Part shown: piece by piece, positions 46,116 through 61,223 of the stretch
Layout of the letters: every line of letters begins with the position of its first letter
Position numbering within the stretch: position 1 is the stretch's first letter
NCBI GenBank assembly: GCA_032158125.1
Contig: JASKOT010000003.1
Location: 310,001 to 374,000, forward strand
Reading direction: 5' to 3'
From: Papiliotrema nemorosa
Taxonomy: Eukaryota > Basidiomycota > Tremellomycetes > Tremellales > Rhynchogastremaceae
DNA: 64,000 nucleotides
Position numbers and translations under genes: made by a program
Notes under the pieces: model-generated
What the model was told of the DNA's origin: nothing
The model's database searches: none
What the model saw: only the letters and a program-made list of their open reading frames with translations

Positions 46116-48348
46116 CTACCTTCGCCGCCGCCCTCCATTCATCTCTTCCTCAAACTTGATCCTCATGCTTCGGTCGATGACCTGAAGGTAGTATACCCCA
46201 GATTCACCCTTCCACGAGACCCAATCTCGGTAGTACGTATGCTGACTCAATCTGACTATCGCGGCAAACGAGTCACACTGCTTCATAAGCGACAGCCTAA
46301 AGCTGAATGGCATTTTACTGACATTTGACTCGTTCATCTTGAAGGATTCCGGGACGAATGGCTTGAGCGAGACAATCTTGGCACCGTCCTTGAGATCCAA
46401 GAACAGATTGGTCAGATCCGCGTTGAGTGACGGTGGAAATACCTCGTTATTGACCAGCTATTCGTAAGCTAGAAGACTTTGGTTTGAGGCAGTGACTGAC
46501 TAGTACATCGGCTTCGCGTAACCGCTTTGCGACCTGAGGATGCACGCGGAAATCGCCTTCGTGCAATTCGACCTTGAGATTACCCTTGAGACCCCACATG
46601 GCCCAGCGACGCTGAGTCTCGCGCAGCTGGAGGCGGGCGCAATGCGCCGGCACGGGAAGTAGCTCAAAGCCGTAGCTTCCATCAGCAATGGTGCCGGACT
46701 GAGGAGAAGCACTTACCTCTCGCAACCTGCTTCAAGCGCTGCTTGCACGACACAGTTCCCGACTCCACTTCCTAGATCGACGCTGAAGGTCAGGTCAGGG
46801 ACAGGATGCAGATACTCACAAGACCGAGTCAGGGCCCAGCCCTGTCTGCTCAACAATTCTAGCCATGAATCTGCTGGTAAGTACGTCTTCCAGTATTGCA
46901 CAACGGGTGGCTCACTTATGTCGCAATTCGCCATATGCATCCTCCTTGGCAGAGATAGCTCTTGCGACTTCGTCGGGATGTTTTGGGTGGTGCTGTACAT
47001 CAGCCTTCTCTGCAAGTCGTTGTTTCCTACTCACCTCCAGTTCGTTAGAGTATGGTCCAACCACCCTTGAATACGCTTGTTCATGCACCGTCTCTACAAT
47101 CTCGCTCCACGTCTTCCTATCCAGCGTTCCATTTCTCTCTTCTAGCCACTTCTTCATGGATCCGTCCTGCTGAAGCTCCACCATCGCCTCGTTGAAGCGA
47201 GTCATAGCTTTCATGAATGCCGGACCGTCTCTGCGATTCGGTGCTAGTGCCTTGCGAAGAGCATCGCCAATCGTCTCTGTGAATCCACCTTGAGGTGCTG
47301 GCGACGATGTGCCCGATTCGGGAGGTGGCGTAGCGACTGACTGAGGACGGGGAGATTCGTTGGCCGCTAGCGGTGTAGGCGCAGCCGAGGTAGAATCCAG
47401 ATCGAGCGAGTCTGACAGGGTTCCAAAGATGCCTTGATGCGACGGAGGAATGTAGTCTCCGAGTGAGCCTTATGTTTACTGTAACGTTTGTTGGCTCACG
47501 ATTGAGTATTGTCCGCAAAGCTGCTCGAAGCTCTCCTATTGGCGAGTACTCTCTGGCCGAGGTCGGATTTAGCAAGATGAACCTGCATTGGTCAGCTGGA
47601 CCCTCTTGACTGTCTCTCAAGCTCACATTTCTCTACAGCCCACCGCGGGGTATTGTAGCTCTACACTCGGTAGAGCGTCCACCTCGAAGCCCTCCTGCGG
47701 AAAGTCTAGTAGTGTCAGCAGAGAAATATCCAAGAAAGGCCCATACTCACAAGGCACATACTTCTCCATCCCCCTCGCGGGCCTTTCTCCACCTCCCCAA
47801 CCGCTTACTTCCCCTCTCATAGCCTCTTCACAACTCACAAATCCCACCCATCCTCTTCCATACTCTCCCCTCTGATCCACTTCTCCAAGACACCAACTAC
47901 CGCATTTCCCTTCGCCCTCCCTTGTGTCCCCATCGAGCAGTCCTACAGTGGCCGACCGCGACGGGACAGATCTTTTCTTCTTCATCTTGAGGTCCAGCGC
48001 ATCGTCCGAAGAGTCAGAATCATCTGATTCACTTTCAATCTTCGTCTCCAGTCTCCGCTTCTTGGGCGTCGAAGCGACAGGCGACGATCTGCTCGATTTG
48101 AGGGAAGACGTACTTCCGAGACGGGGCAGCGCCGGTTTAGGCGCTTTCAGCAGCGAAGACGAATTAGACCCATTCACACGAGAGGAAGAAGTTGCTGAGC
48201 TCGGTTTGTAAGTCGTGGACATACCCCCGATAACGGCAGGACGAGGTTTTGTTGGACCAGATATCGTCTTTTTGACTTTGGTTACTATCGGTCCTCCTGG
48301 GCCGTTCGACGTGTTTGGCTTATCGTCATCGCCGAAAAAGGAGAACAT
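46116..48348 (-). CDS. DOT1: DOT1 histone H3-K79 methyltransferase
   Basis: The nuclear enzyme that methylates H3 lysine 79 on nucleosomes. The N-terminal 150 residues are basic and Ser-rich (TPKKRRLETKIES; DLKMKKKRSVPSRS), suited to nucleosome contact. The structured part has VDALPSVELQYPAVGCRE, then FILLNPTSAREYSPIGEL, YSRVVGPYSNELE and HPDEVARAISAKEDAYGELR. The SAM-binding core is FVDLGSGVGNCVVQAALEAG (motif D-x-G-x-G-x-x-x), followed by SYGFELLPVPAHCARLQL and NNEVFPPSLNADLTNLFL-like sequence across a splice. The end has LKDGAKIVSLKPFVPESFK, then DWVSWKGESGVYYLQVIDR and a basic tail ending before TAG at 46118-46116. About seven short introns. The gene is convergent with GrpE, 213 bases apart. 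Confidence 0.93.
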
Positions 48349-48685
48349 GCGGAGTGATCCCAGCTTTCAGAACAGATATACAATAATAGATGTCGATAGA
48401 TGCGGTGAATGGATGATGGGTGTCGACAGGTAGATGAATGGAAGAAATGGCAAAGGTGACTGTGCAGTCTCGACGCGAAGATGAAACTCGGCAATGTCGC
48501 CACCCACCCGTACACAAATCTCATGTTTCGATGCCCGTCTTCATGTGTCGCATGAGAGGCAAGACTCCGACTCGAGTGGGTTGACGAGCAAGTGGATATA
48601 GGCAGCATGGATGGCAACGCATGATGCATACACAAAAAAGTCTCGGAACTGAAGGTTTCTGCTACAATACTCGTGACCCCAATGT
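48349..48685. other. Intergenic between DOT1 and eIF3g
   Basis: 337 bases with the DOT1 promoter and the eIF3g 3' UTR. Nothing else is seen. Confidence 0.5.
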
Positions 48686-49862
48686 CTAGGCAGCTCGGGG
48701 CTCCCTTGGTTCTTGTAATCAGTTAATAGACCTGTACAAAGCACGGGACACCACTCACGAGACCAGGAGACTGACAAGATCAAACTGTCGTAACCTCGTC
48801 CATTCATCTTCTGCAGTGCCAACTCGGCCATCTCCCTCCTTTCGAAACTGACAAAACCGAAACCTTTGCTCTCTCTCGTTTCTCGATCCCTGACCACATT
48901 TGCTCGAGCAACCGTACCGAAAGGTTTGAACAAATCTCGAAGATCGTCGTCTGTCGCATCGTAGGACAATGACGTGATTCGCAATGTTGGTAAATCGTCT
49001 CGACTCCTGAACATGGATTCTCCCGCTCCTCCACCTCGTTGTCCTCTGCTCATCAGCACCATCCCTAGACACCACTCTGATGACAACGCACGGAGGAACG
49101 TATTTGCCAGTACCGGACACTCCACCTCGTGCACCCAACCCACTAGCACCCACACCTCCAGCCGCATCTGCTGAATCATCCATGTCCACATTGTCGATAG
49201 CAGCCAATTGATCCTTGTAAGGACATTTGGCGGTGAAATGTCCACCTTTACATAATCGACAAACGACAGCTTTTCCGGCGGGTTGTTTTGGTCCAGCATC
49301 GACTTCAGCAGCAGGCTCAGCCTAGAGATCAGCTTTGGCAACAATGGAGACATAGAGCGAGCTGACCCTTGAGACGGCGGAAACTTTGAAGTGGATGTTT
49401 TCACCGATAATGGTCGTTTTCCTGTCTGGTCCCGATGGCTTTCCCTTGTCATCTCCGAATCTGTCACATCAGCTCTACCCGCCTTCCCAGAAATTTCAGC
49501 TCACTTGGCCCAGTGCTTTCGCTCGGCCACGCTGTGCGAGACAATTTGAGTCTGCATCTTCCTCCTCACTCGTCGAGTCACCTATGACTCAGCGCCAAAC
49601 GGCTATTCGAAGGGTCAAGCTCACCTTGACCTTTCTATCGTGCTCGTCCAGCTTCCACGAGACGATAGTAGTGATTCCATCCGCTCCGAGAGTCTCGGTA
49701 GGTTCGGGCAGAGCGTCGACTAAAAGTCAGGTGTGGTCCTTGCTTATCCGCCTTCATAGCAGACATACGGTCCTCATCTGCCGCCCAATCGGGGTTCACA
49801 CTAATAATAAGCATCTTGCCTTGATCTCGTGTAAGCCCGACATACGGTTTTGTTGATGCCAT
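48686..49862 (-). CDS. TIF35: Translation initiation factor eIF3 subunit G
   Basis: eIF3g is a cytosolic eIF3 subunit that aids scanning and re-initiation. From ATG 49862, two tiny exons (MASTKP, then NPDWAADED) splice into LDALPEPTETLGADGITTIV, SWKLDEHDRKVKVTRRVK, AERKHWAKFGDDKGKPSGPD and RKTTIIGENIHFKVSAVSR. A CCHC-type zinc knuckle follows: VVCRLCKGGHFTAKCPYKDQ. After a Gly/Ala-rich linker and further introns comes the RRM: DLPTLRITSLSYDATDDDLR (RNP2), DLFKPFGTVARANVVRDRET, KGFGFVSFERREMAELAL (RNP1) and YDSLILSVSWS. A last exon, reached through donor GTGAGT near 48760, adds QPREPRAA and TAG at 48688-48686. Order and length match fungal eIF3g. Confidence 0.94.
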
Positions 49863-50789
49863 TGTGCAATAAAGATATAGGAGCAATAAGCCTCGACTGG
49901 TTGAACAACTCTTGTTCTTGCTCAATTGTCGAAATCTCGATAGCGGTGGGTGGCAAAACAGGATGAAACGCGCCCATGGGCCAAGCGTATTTCCGGCAAA
50001 CACCGCTCATGTGGCACCTGTACCTCACCCAGACCCAGCCATACAGCTGCATGCACCGTATGGATCTCCCAAATTCTCCTGGTATCTCTTTGAAGACGAG
50101 CATTAGGGTCAAGCATACATGGCAGATGGATTTGAGTTGTACTGTACAGTGGTTACTCGCTCCGCCGAAGTCGCTGCGCGCAGACCACACTCCACGGCCA
50201 GGCGTGCACGGCGGCTTTAGGTGACAGGACGGGCCGGTCAGTAAAGAGAGTCCTCTGTCCAGCCAAAGAGATCTCGTCCTACTCGCAAGCTCTTTCGGGG
50301 TAGAGTATCGAGTAGGCGAAGAATGACCCATGATAAGCTAAACCTCAACCGAATAAGAAATCAATAGGGCTCGGAACTGATCTACATTCCATCAACTCCA
50401 AAAGACTAAACACGCGATAGCTGTCTTTCACTCTCGCGTATGGAAAGGGCTGCTTGCATCGTGAGCGAGGAGGCTACCTAGGGCAGTCCTTCATCCCACG
50501 AGTACGAGCATGCAGCTCGTGAGAGGGTATGGAAGTTGGAGAACCTGAAACGGCGAAGTAGTCGCGACGCCACTTGACCATTCCAAGAAGCAAACGCGTT
50601 TTGGAACAACAAAGCTGGCAATCATCCAAATTCATTTCCCATCTACATTCATTTCATCGCCGTCTTGCCCTCCTCGCTTTGCATCAGAGGCACTCAAGAC
50701 GGGAGGAAGGCAGTTTCAGATACGTGCACATCGGCGTCGAGAGTGAAAATCGACAAGGTTTACGAATTTCACCACGACTTTGGCTCAAC
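49863..50789. other. Divergent promoter of eIF3g and BEM1
   Basis: 927 bases between divergent starts. Open frames on both strands (49801-50331 minus, 49976-50224 plus) look random. An in-frame upstream ATG at 50574 precedes the chosen BEM1 start. Confidence 0.45.
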
Positions 50790-52838
50790 ATGAAATCATT
50801 ACGACGGTCACTCAACAACAATGGCGGAAGTAGCTCTACCTCTTCAAACCCTTCACCACCTACCCATCCCTCAGTTCCATCTCTCGGCCGTCCGTCAGAA
50901 AAGGTCGCGCCGCCTCAAAAGGTCATCAAAGCGTTGAGGAGTCATAGAAGTACAAACCCGCAAGAACTGAGTTATAATCAAGGTGATTTTTGGTATGTCA
51001 CTAGTGAGAGGGATGGGTGGTATGAAGCTTTGAGTAAGTCCAACAACTCAACATGGGAGACCATAAAAGGCTGATGGAAGACCCGTTGGTCGGCAGTAGG
51101 GGTTTGGTGCCAAAAGATGATTTTGAGGAGTTCGCCAAGGGCGGAAAGACACCTTCACAGAGTGGTCACCCTAGATCCTCTGCTCCCTCCAGGTGAGTCG
51201 AGCTTGACCATCTCGAGCTGACTAGCAGGTCACAAACACCATCCTACGATCAATCTCGCAGTCCCCCATTTATGTCTTCGCCTCCTGCAAGTGCACCCGC
51301 TCCATCTATGCGATCTCAGTCTCAATCTCAACCCAAACCTGCGAAGCCCAAAGCTCCGTGAGTCGTCGGATCTGCTGTCAACTGAGCTCATAAACAGTGT
51401 CTACGCAGTCGTCCAATACGACTTCACCGCTGAAAGGCCGGACGAGCTGGATGCTAGAAAAGGCGAAGCAATTGTGGTCATCGCGCAGAGTAACCACGAG
51501 TGGTTCGTCGCCAAGCCTATCGGTCGACTGGGCGGTCCAGGACTCATACCTATGGCCTTCGTGGAGATCCGCAATCCAGCCACAGGTGAACCTATAGACG
51601 TATCTCCAGATACGATACCCATGGTGGAAGAGTGGAAAAAGGCTACAGCGGATTACAAGGCTGCAGCGATCCCGCTCGGACGCTTCGATCTACCGGATAA
51701 TCAGTCCATCCCCAATTCGCCTTATGGCTCTCAATCGCCCTCGCAAGTTGATCTAGGTCGAAACTCTTCATCCGCATCTGTCAACCAGAGGAGACCGCTG
51801 TACAGGCCGGAGCATGATCCGATGTTACCACCTGGAGAATTCACCTCGCTCTCGGTCCCGTCATTCCACAACGAATCAGGCAACTACTGGTTCCGGCTGC
51901 AAGTCACGTTCGTACCAGACGACACAACCGCTCCTGCATATGCTCTTTCGCTGTATAGGACATACGAGGATTTCTACGATTTCCAAATTTCGCTGTTGGA
52001 CGCCTTCCCTTACGAAGCCGGAAGGCCGAGATCTGGGGAGGAAGACCTCGAACCACCAGAGAGGATATTACCTTACATGCCAGGCCCTGTGGAAGATGAG
52101 ATTGACGACGAGTTGACTGAGTATCGGCGGGATGAGCTTGACTTGTATGTCAAGGCATTGATAGAGCTTCGAGCGCGGGATGCGGGATATATCGTTCGGC
52201 ATGAGCTGTTCAGGGCATTTTTCGCGGCAAAGTATGGAGATTACTGCGAAGACATTCCCCGTGGTGATGCGGTCGAAGAGTTGGAGGAGAGACTTGCCGA
52301 GGTGCGCGTCAATGATGATCGGTCTTCTTCACGTCGGGATGACCGTGCTCCTTCGTCGGCCTCCCGACATTCGCAGCCTTCGAGTCAATGGAGCACAGGT
52401 CACGGTCGGAATGCGTCATCCTCCCGAGCCTCGCCATTACCACAAGTCGACTCCACCTCGCGCCCACCGTCCAGCTCTCAGGCACACTACACCTCTGGAG
52501 GCCCATCCACAGCCGTCAGTACCACCTCGTCATTTACCGCTCCGCAACCTTCGGCTGGTCCACCTTCCGCTGGTCAACCGCCTTATGTCAAGATAAAGAT
52601 ATACGACAGGGCGACAGACGATCTGATAGCTTTACGAGTGCATCCGAATGTCACTCATGCGCAGTTGTTCGAGAAAGTCCGGGCGAGGTTGGGATCAGAA
52701 GTGAATGTTTTGAGGTATCGCACGTCGATGGCGGGACCAGGGGGAGGAACCTACAGGGAGATTGCGAATGACAAGGAATTGACGACGTGGATGAGGACAG
52801 AGGATCAGAAGTTGGTATTGTACGCTGAGCAGAGCTAG
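50790..52838 (+). CDS. BEM1: Polarity scaffold BEM1 (SH3-SH3-PX-PB1)
   Basis: BEM1 gathers Cdc42, its exchange factor Cdc24 and PAK kinases at sites of polarised growth. The chosen start is ATG 50790 (MKSLRRSLNNNGGSSS), as in fungal BEM1. SH3-1: KVIKALRSHRSTNPQELSYN, GDFWYVTSERDGWYEA, then GLVPKDDFEEFAKG after a splice. A Ser/Pro/Gln linker is followed by SH3-2: VYAVVQYDFTAERPDELDAR, KGEAIVVIAQSNHEWFVAKP, GLIPMAFVEI. PX: GNYWFRLQVTFVPDD, ALSLYRTYEDFYDFQISLLD, ERILPYMPGPVEDEID. PB1: YVKIKIYDRATDDLIALRVH to DQKLVLYAEQS. About four short introns lie in the first 600 bases; the rest is one exon. All four domains look intact. The earlier in-frame ATG at 50574 would add a weak 72-residue leader. 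Confidence 0.94.
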
Positions 52839-53297
52839 CCAGTGCGACAGTGGCCATATGGTCCGCGAGCGGGACAGCATGAAAGATAAGTTCAGGAGAC
52901 AGGATTGGCGGGTTTGAGAGTGATGTGGAGAGGGAAGATCAGTCTTGGAATTATCATGGTTGATACTTGCATTATATAACGTTGATAAGTAGACATGACG
53001 TCGAGGACTAGACGGTAGGACAGTCCCTCTGTCGTCTTAATGCATACATATATATACCGTACCAGAGTGCTGGCAAGGAGTGATCGCTGCGAGGGGTGCC
53101 ACATTGGCGGATTTCGCCGCAATTCCCGACCTTGCTTGAGCCTTCGCTGTTGTAGCTGGCGATGATGTTCTGAACGTCACTTGTCACCCTTTGAATCAAC
53201 AAGTCTGACAGACCACTCGCGTGGACAAGGAGACAAGTAGTCAGAGGTCTAGAGAAACGACATCTGCGCTTGTGCTCGTCGTCGGATCGTCTTCATC
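52839..53297. other. Intergenic between BEM1 and CEF1
   Basis: 459 bases holding the BEM1 3' UTR and the CEF1 promoter. A short ATACATATATATACC run lies at about 53043-53057. No gene. Confidence 0.5.
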
Positions 53298-56186
<2,889 letters not shown>

Positions 56187-56446
56187 ATGGCTAGTCGGCC
56201 TATCATAGCGTAGACCTCATGCATTGTCGTCGAAACAGCAGAAGGTCCGTGACCAGCTTTTTCAGTTGGCTCATCATTTGAGCAGTTAGAGATGCATCAT
56301 TCATTGTTCATTGACGAGACGTTCAAGAGCGTCGAATATGTTTAGCGTTGCAGTATATACCCAAGAATGACCACACCCAATATTCTATACCTTGACAAAC
56401 CTCCCTCTCCCTCAAACATCTTGCGATCGTATCAAGACGTTACCAA

Positions 56447-59400
56447 CTACTCTGTACCCAACTTCATGATCGCCTTCAGACTCTTTGCCACGCCAAAACT
56501 GGCACTGGCGATGACCTGCCTTACACTCTTATCGAATCCACCCCCTTTTGCCGTTTCTTGCGCCTCTGACAGTTTATTGGTATTCGAAACTAGATCACGC
56601 AGTAACGGTCCACCCTCTGTTCTTAGACTAGCTGGAAGGGCGTTTGTCGATATGGCCACGATGGACGATGCGATGGCTATGACCTCTGACAAGTGCTCGT
56701 TGAGCGCTGGAGTCTGAGTACCGGTCCGTATAGCCGCCAAGAGGTTCTGGATCGAGTTGACCAGTGCCGATGACTGAGTCTCGAGGTAAGGCTACCAAGT
56801 CAGTCTATTCCGATAAAACAGCGCGAAAGAGCTCACCTTGACATCCTCCCATTCTTGATCGTTCCCACCTTCATTACTGAAAACATCCGGTTCATCGTTA
56901 TCATTGTACCTATAGCCATCTGCCCCTTGTTCCGCCGTAACTGGCGCAACGGCACTGCTCCCGCTCGTCTCGCTAGCTTCGGATAATCTGCCATACCCTC
57001 CTCCCCCGTTCGAGCCGAATGACCTGTCCATTCCCACGTTCAACCTTGGTGCCTGGCGGTCTGACGCCACGGATGCTTTGCGCTCTAGATCAAACGAGTC
57101 TGATCGTGCGATAGAAGAAGTGGTCGATTGGTAAGAATTGATTCGGAGATTCGCCATCATCCCCTGTGCAGACAGCCCATTCGGTCTTGGCTCGATTGGT
57201 GAGGTGATACGTCCAGTGTCCACCGAGGATTGTCTAGACATCTGTGGTGCTTCTCGTAGATGTTCCTCGCTGCCGAATGCAAGGGGGTTGCTCCTTACAC
57301 TGGCGGCACTCTTCGGCCCTATTGGTGTCCCCGATCCAGACCCTCTCGATCGATCCACCATATCCTTGATCGACATGCTACTTCGACTGGATTTCATTGC
57401 ATCTCGACCCTGGTTGGTCCTGCGGATCTTGAGCAGTTTGATGATTTCGATGACGTTCGCACTGAGATGGCCTGCCGCACCATCAATGAGTGAAATGGGC
57501 GAGAGTCCAGAAGCCATGGCGTGGTTTCTCGCCGCTTGCATGAGCACGTTGAGTCGAGTCGTCGATTCGTGCTTGAGCGATTCGAGGCGAGAAACATCGA
57601 CATCGAGATTCGGCTTCTCCTCGAATCGCTTGACATCTTCTCCGATATCTGTAATGGCGACGACAATGGCCTTCATAGCAGGTAGAACACCGGTGGGCGT
57701 CGACGATCTCGCTGCTTGAAGCAGTCCGTCAACCGAATTCTGAAACGCCGAGACGTTGACATCGGCAATGTTGCCATCGGCTGAAGCGGGCAGATGATCG
57801 TCGGTGACAGGCTTGGAGATGAACATGGTCGACGTCGCTGTGACATTAGCCAGTCTCAGTGAACCGACTCACCTTTAAGATTTCGCAACTCGATCCGGAC
57901 GGCATCATGCTTCCGCTTATATTCGGCGACTTGGGCCTCCATGTCGTTCATAAGCTGCGCATCCCGCTCCCGAGCAACGATCAGATCTTCGTTGCGGGCA
58001 GACAAGTTGTTGAGCTCGTCGACGAGAGAGTGTATCTCCTTCCTGAGTTCGTCGACCGCTGCGTCAGACTGCGGGTCAGGCCACGCCTGCGAAACTTAAA
58101 AAATCGAAACCCACATTGCCAGGACCACTGCGGACTCCTTTGGAAGCCTCGTTCTCGAGTCGCCGAATCTCATCCTCGAGACCATCACACCGATCTCTCC
58201 ACTGATTCAGCTCGTCCTGCGCTTCCCTGGAAGAGTTTTCTGTATGACTCCTCGCCGTCTTTGCTTCATCCCTAGCCAGATCCAGTTCGTGCTGCAGAGA
58301 TCGCAGATTCGACGCATGTAAGGCTGCTCGCTGCATTGTCAGTCGCGGGTATCCGGTAGTCTCGTACCTCCTTGAGACCCCGGACTTCATCTTCCCACTC
58401 TCGATTCCTCTCCCGCTCGTCCCCGACTCTACGCGCCAGATCCGATTTCTCGCCCTCCAATGCACCTAGCTTTCGCTCCAGACCGGCTATTCTGAACTCG
58501 TACTCTGACCGTATCTTCTGCTCCCTCTCTTCATCCCAGCCTGTAGGTCCTTGTACTTTGCTTTTCGACGTCAGGTTGGAGGAGAATGACATCCGATCGT
58601 AGTACTCCCTATCGTCTGCAGTTTGAGGAGACAGCATTTCCTGGTTCTCTGCCTCTCCGCGCGGTGTCCTTGCTCCAGAACGTTCGTGAACCGACGAACG
58701 ATTCGAGCGGCGAGAAGAGGCGGACGATATTGGCCGTTCCATGACCGATTCTCTAGCATATGGCACTTCGATCTCTTCCTCCTTCATACGGCTCTTGACC
58801 GGCACGACAACATCGTTCGTTGCAGCTGTGGGTTGTGCTCCAAAACCCCTGGATGATCCATTGTCTCTTTCGTTGTAGTCGCGCGAATCTTCCCTGCTCG
58901 TCCGTGATCGATGCATCCCACTACCAATCGACGACCCGCCAGAAATATTCCTGGACCCATGGCGCTGATGTCCTGTCGAGTTTAAGCGGGCAATTGGAGG
59001 CGGAGTGGGATCATCGCGTGAACGCTCTCGATCGCGGAACTGGCCAGTCTGAGATTGACTTTGGAGGTACGGAGGTCGGTTGGAAATCGGTCCCGGTGCT
59101 GGAGGTGGATCATCTTCGTAGGCCCGTTGCGCCATCTAAAAGTCAGCTTGATCGATACGTACGGCCCGTACCTCTTGCTCCTCAAACTCGGGGTACCGCC
59201 TTCTCAGCTCGTGGAACACATCGCTGGCAAGGTCCTTGAATCGGTTTTTCGGGAGTGTCGCGAGCTTTTGTCGAGCTTGATTGCGTTTGGGATGGAAATC
59301 CTCTCGCACAGGTAAGAAGGGTGCTTCTGGTCAGCTGTTTAGACCCAGACCGGATCGTTGTTCACTGACCATTGTTTGGCACTCCATTTTCAATGTCCAT

Positions 59401-59864
59401 CCGTCTCATGAGTTCATCATAGACATCTGTTGACAGCTCTTGGAATTGCAGCTTGGTCAATCTGGTAAGTTTCTCCCTTGCAGACGCTCGTGCAGAGGGT
59501 GATTCTACCTGTAAGCGTAATCCAGTCCTCCATCTTCCGACCTACCCTTCTCGAGCCATTCCCTTAGAAAGTCTCTCAGGGCTCTCCAATGCATCCTCGC
59601 TACCTCTTTGCTCTCCATCTTTCGCTCTCTCCCTGCTCCACCAGGTGGGCGCAGACCCGGTCCATCGGTTTGAGATCTCACAGGGTTACTCGGTATGCGC
59701 GCGGCGTATCCCGATGATGAGGAGACGGAAGCTGACATTTGTCGAGAGGGAGAGTTGTAAGATGATGCGCCATATTGAGAGTAGTTTAAGGAAGATGCGG
59801 TCGTGGGCGCCGGAGAGGAAGGGTAGGAAGGGGCGGCATAAGGTCGATTACTTGCCATCGCCAT
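56447..59864 (-). CDS. SPA2: Polarisome scaffold SPA2
   Basis: SPA2 organises the polarisome with the formin and MAP-kinase proteins at growing tips and bud necks. ATG 59864 (MAMASNRPYAAPSYP) leads to ARMHWRALRDFLREWL. Two Spa2-homology repeats follow: LTKLQFQELSTDVYDELMRR and LATLPKNRFKDLASDVFHEL. A disordered Ser/Arg/Pro part (REAENQEMLSPQTADDREYY) precedes long coiled coils (EYEFRIAGLERKLGALEGEK; ELDLARDEAKTARSHTE; LSARNEDLIVARERDAQLMN). The C-terminal helical domain contains GVLPAMKAIVVAITDIGEDV and HLSANVIEIIKLLKIRRTN, with the end ASFGVAKSLKAIMKLGTE. About eight exons. The gene is convergent with CEF1, 260 bases apart. An Asn-rich open stretch lies in the leader upstream, but it does not splice in frame. 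Confidence 0.92.
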
Positions 59865-61223
59865 GGGTAGAGCCTGGTAATACAATTATACAGGCAGTGG
59901 AAGTGGAGTGACCTTGGATGATGTAGATGGCCCTTGTTGTTGTTATTGTTGTGATCGTCACGTAACGTCTGTCGAGGAGTCGAAGAAGAGAAAGGAGAGG
60001 AAGCGAGCGGTTGAGAATTGGTCGACGCGTTGGAATTTCGTATCAATGACAACGGTCTATCGCAACCGGAACAGCAGTCTTCTTCGACTTCGATTTGATC
60101 TAGGATGTATGTGGAGTCTGCGACGAGTATAGTCCTATACAGTGATCAGGATGAGACTGGCGAGATGCAGAGTCTGATGTGAATGTGGTGTTGTGTCTGT
60201 CGCCAGCGGTTTTCTATTGTTATCGTAAACACGGCATGAAACGAGAGGGATAGAGTATCGGTCGCAGATGCCTCTCGTCGATCTTGTTGCACCGTCTTTC
60301 TGACTTGACGCTCTCGGGTGAAGCAAGGTAGCTTCAATCACAGCCGAGATCGTCAGAGAGAGCCAAAGATGTGAGTTGAGGTAGACCAACTGTCCAGAAG
60401 GGTCAACTCGGTCCATATCGAAACGCGTCTACTGTCTGCCAAATTTAGAGTTTTCACCGCTTGCAGTTCGTGCCATTGGCTGGAATGGACGATTGCATGT
60501 CTTGCCATGTACACACGACTGTGGAGTATGCATGTGAGCCCGGTCCTCCTCACGTTCTAAGTGGCCTATAAGTCCTGGTTGAATTATCAGAAACCAGCAG
60601 GGGCGAATGAGGGGTGGTCTCCAATCATCAGGCTTGCTATCGCCACTGCGCACAGTATTTTGCTGTGACCGAGCTCCTCAGCATGTCGAGGTTAAACTTG
60701 GCCAGTGCTGGAATGCCTCAGAAGCCCTACTCGTATGAGACTAGAGGTCTTTGTCGCAACGATGCTTCATTCTTGCTCAAGTCGACCCAAACGGTGTGGT
60801 AGCAGAGCGGAACCGTGTGTACAGTACATCCAAACACCCCTTACTCGCTCAGAGACAGTAAGTTGTAGCAAGCCTGCTTGTATCTGGAAATCGATATCTC
60901 AGTGCCCCAAAGCTACATGTGAATGATCGTCTGGCTCTGTACCACCCAACCATCAATTGCCATGCCAGGCGGTGATTCACAAGCGGGTGGGCGGCCTATT
61001 CATTGCTTGATCCAGCTTAGCTAAGGTTGGTCATTGGTTGATATGGCTTGCTGAGAAGTGATGTTTGTATTGATCATGCCTGATACGCCCGCCGTTCAGA
61101 TGACGATAACGACAAGCTCTAGACAAGACAAATGACGGTCAGATGAGGGATACATAATCCGTTACAACGTTGATGCGGTATATACAATATTCAGTCGGGA
61201 TATTTCTACTTGATCACGATACC
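59865..61223. other. SPA2 upstream region and 3' side of the next gene
   Basis: 1.36 kb without a supported gene. It includes a TTG-repeat tract near 59937-59955, read as an Asn run on the minus strand, and likely leader introns of SPA2. ORF-like stretches at 60135-60653 (minus) show no family content. Confidence 0.45.

Noticed and set aside
51291..51410. Start of the long BEM1 open frame at 51291
   Set aside because: This part overlaps an intron; the conserved protein enters from the exon starting ATG 50790.
59900..60052. Asn-rich N-terminal extension of SPA2
   Set aside because: It lacks an ATG and the available splice gives the wrong frame, so I treat it as leader sequence.
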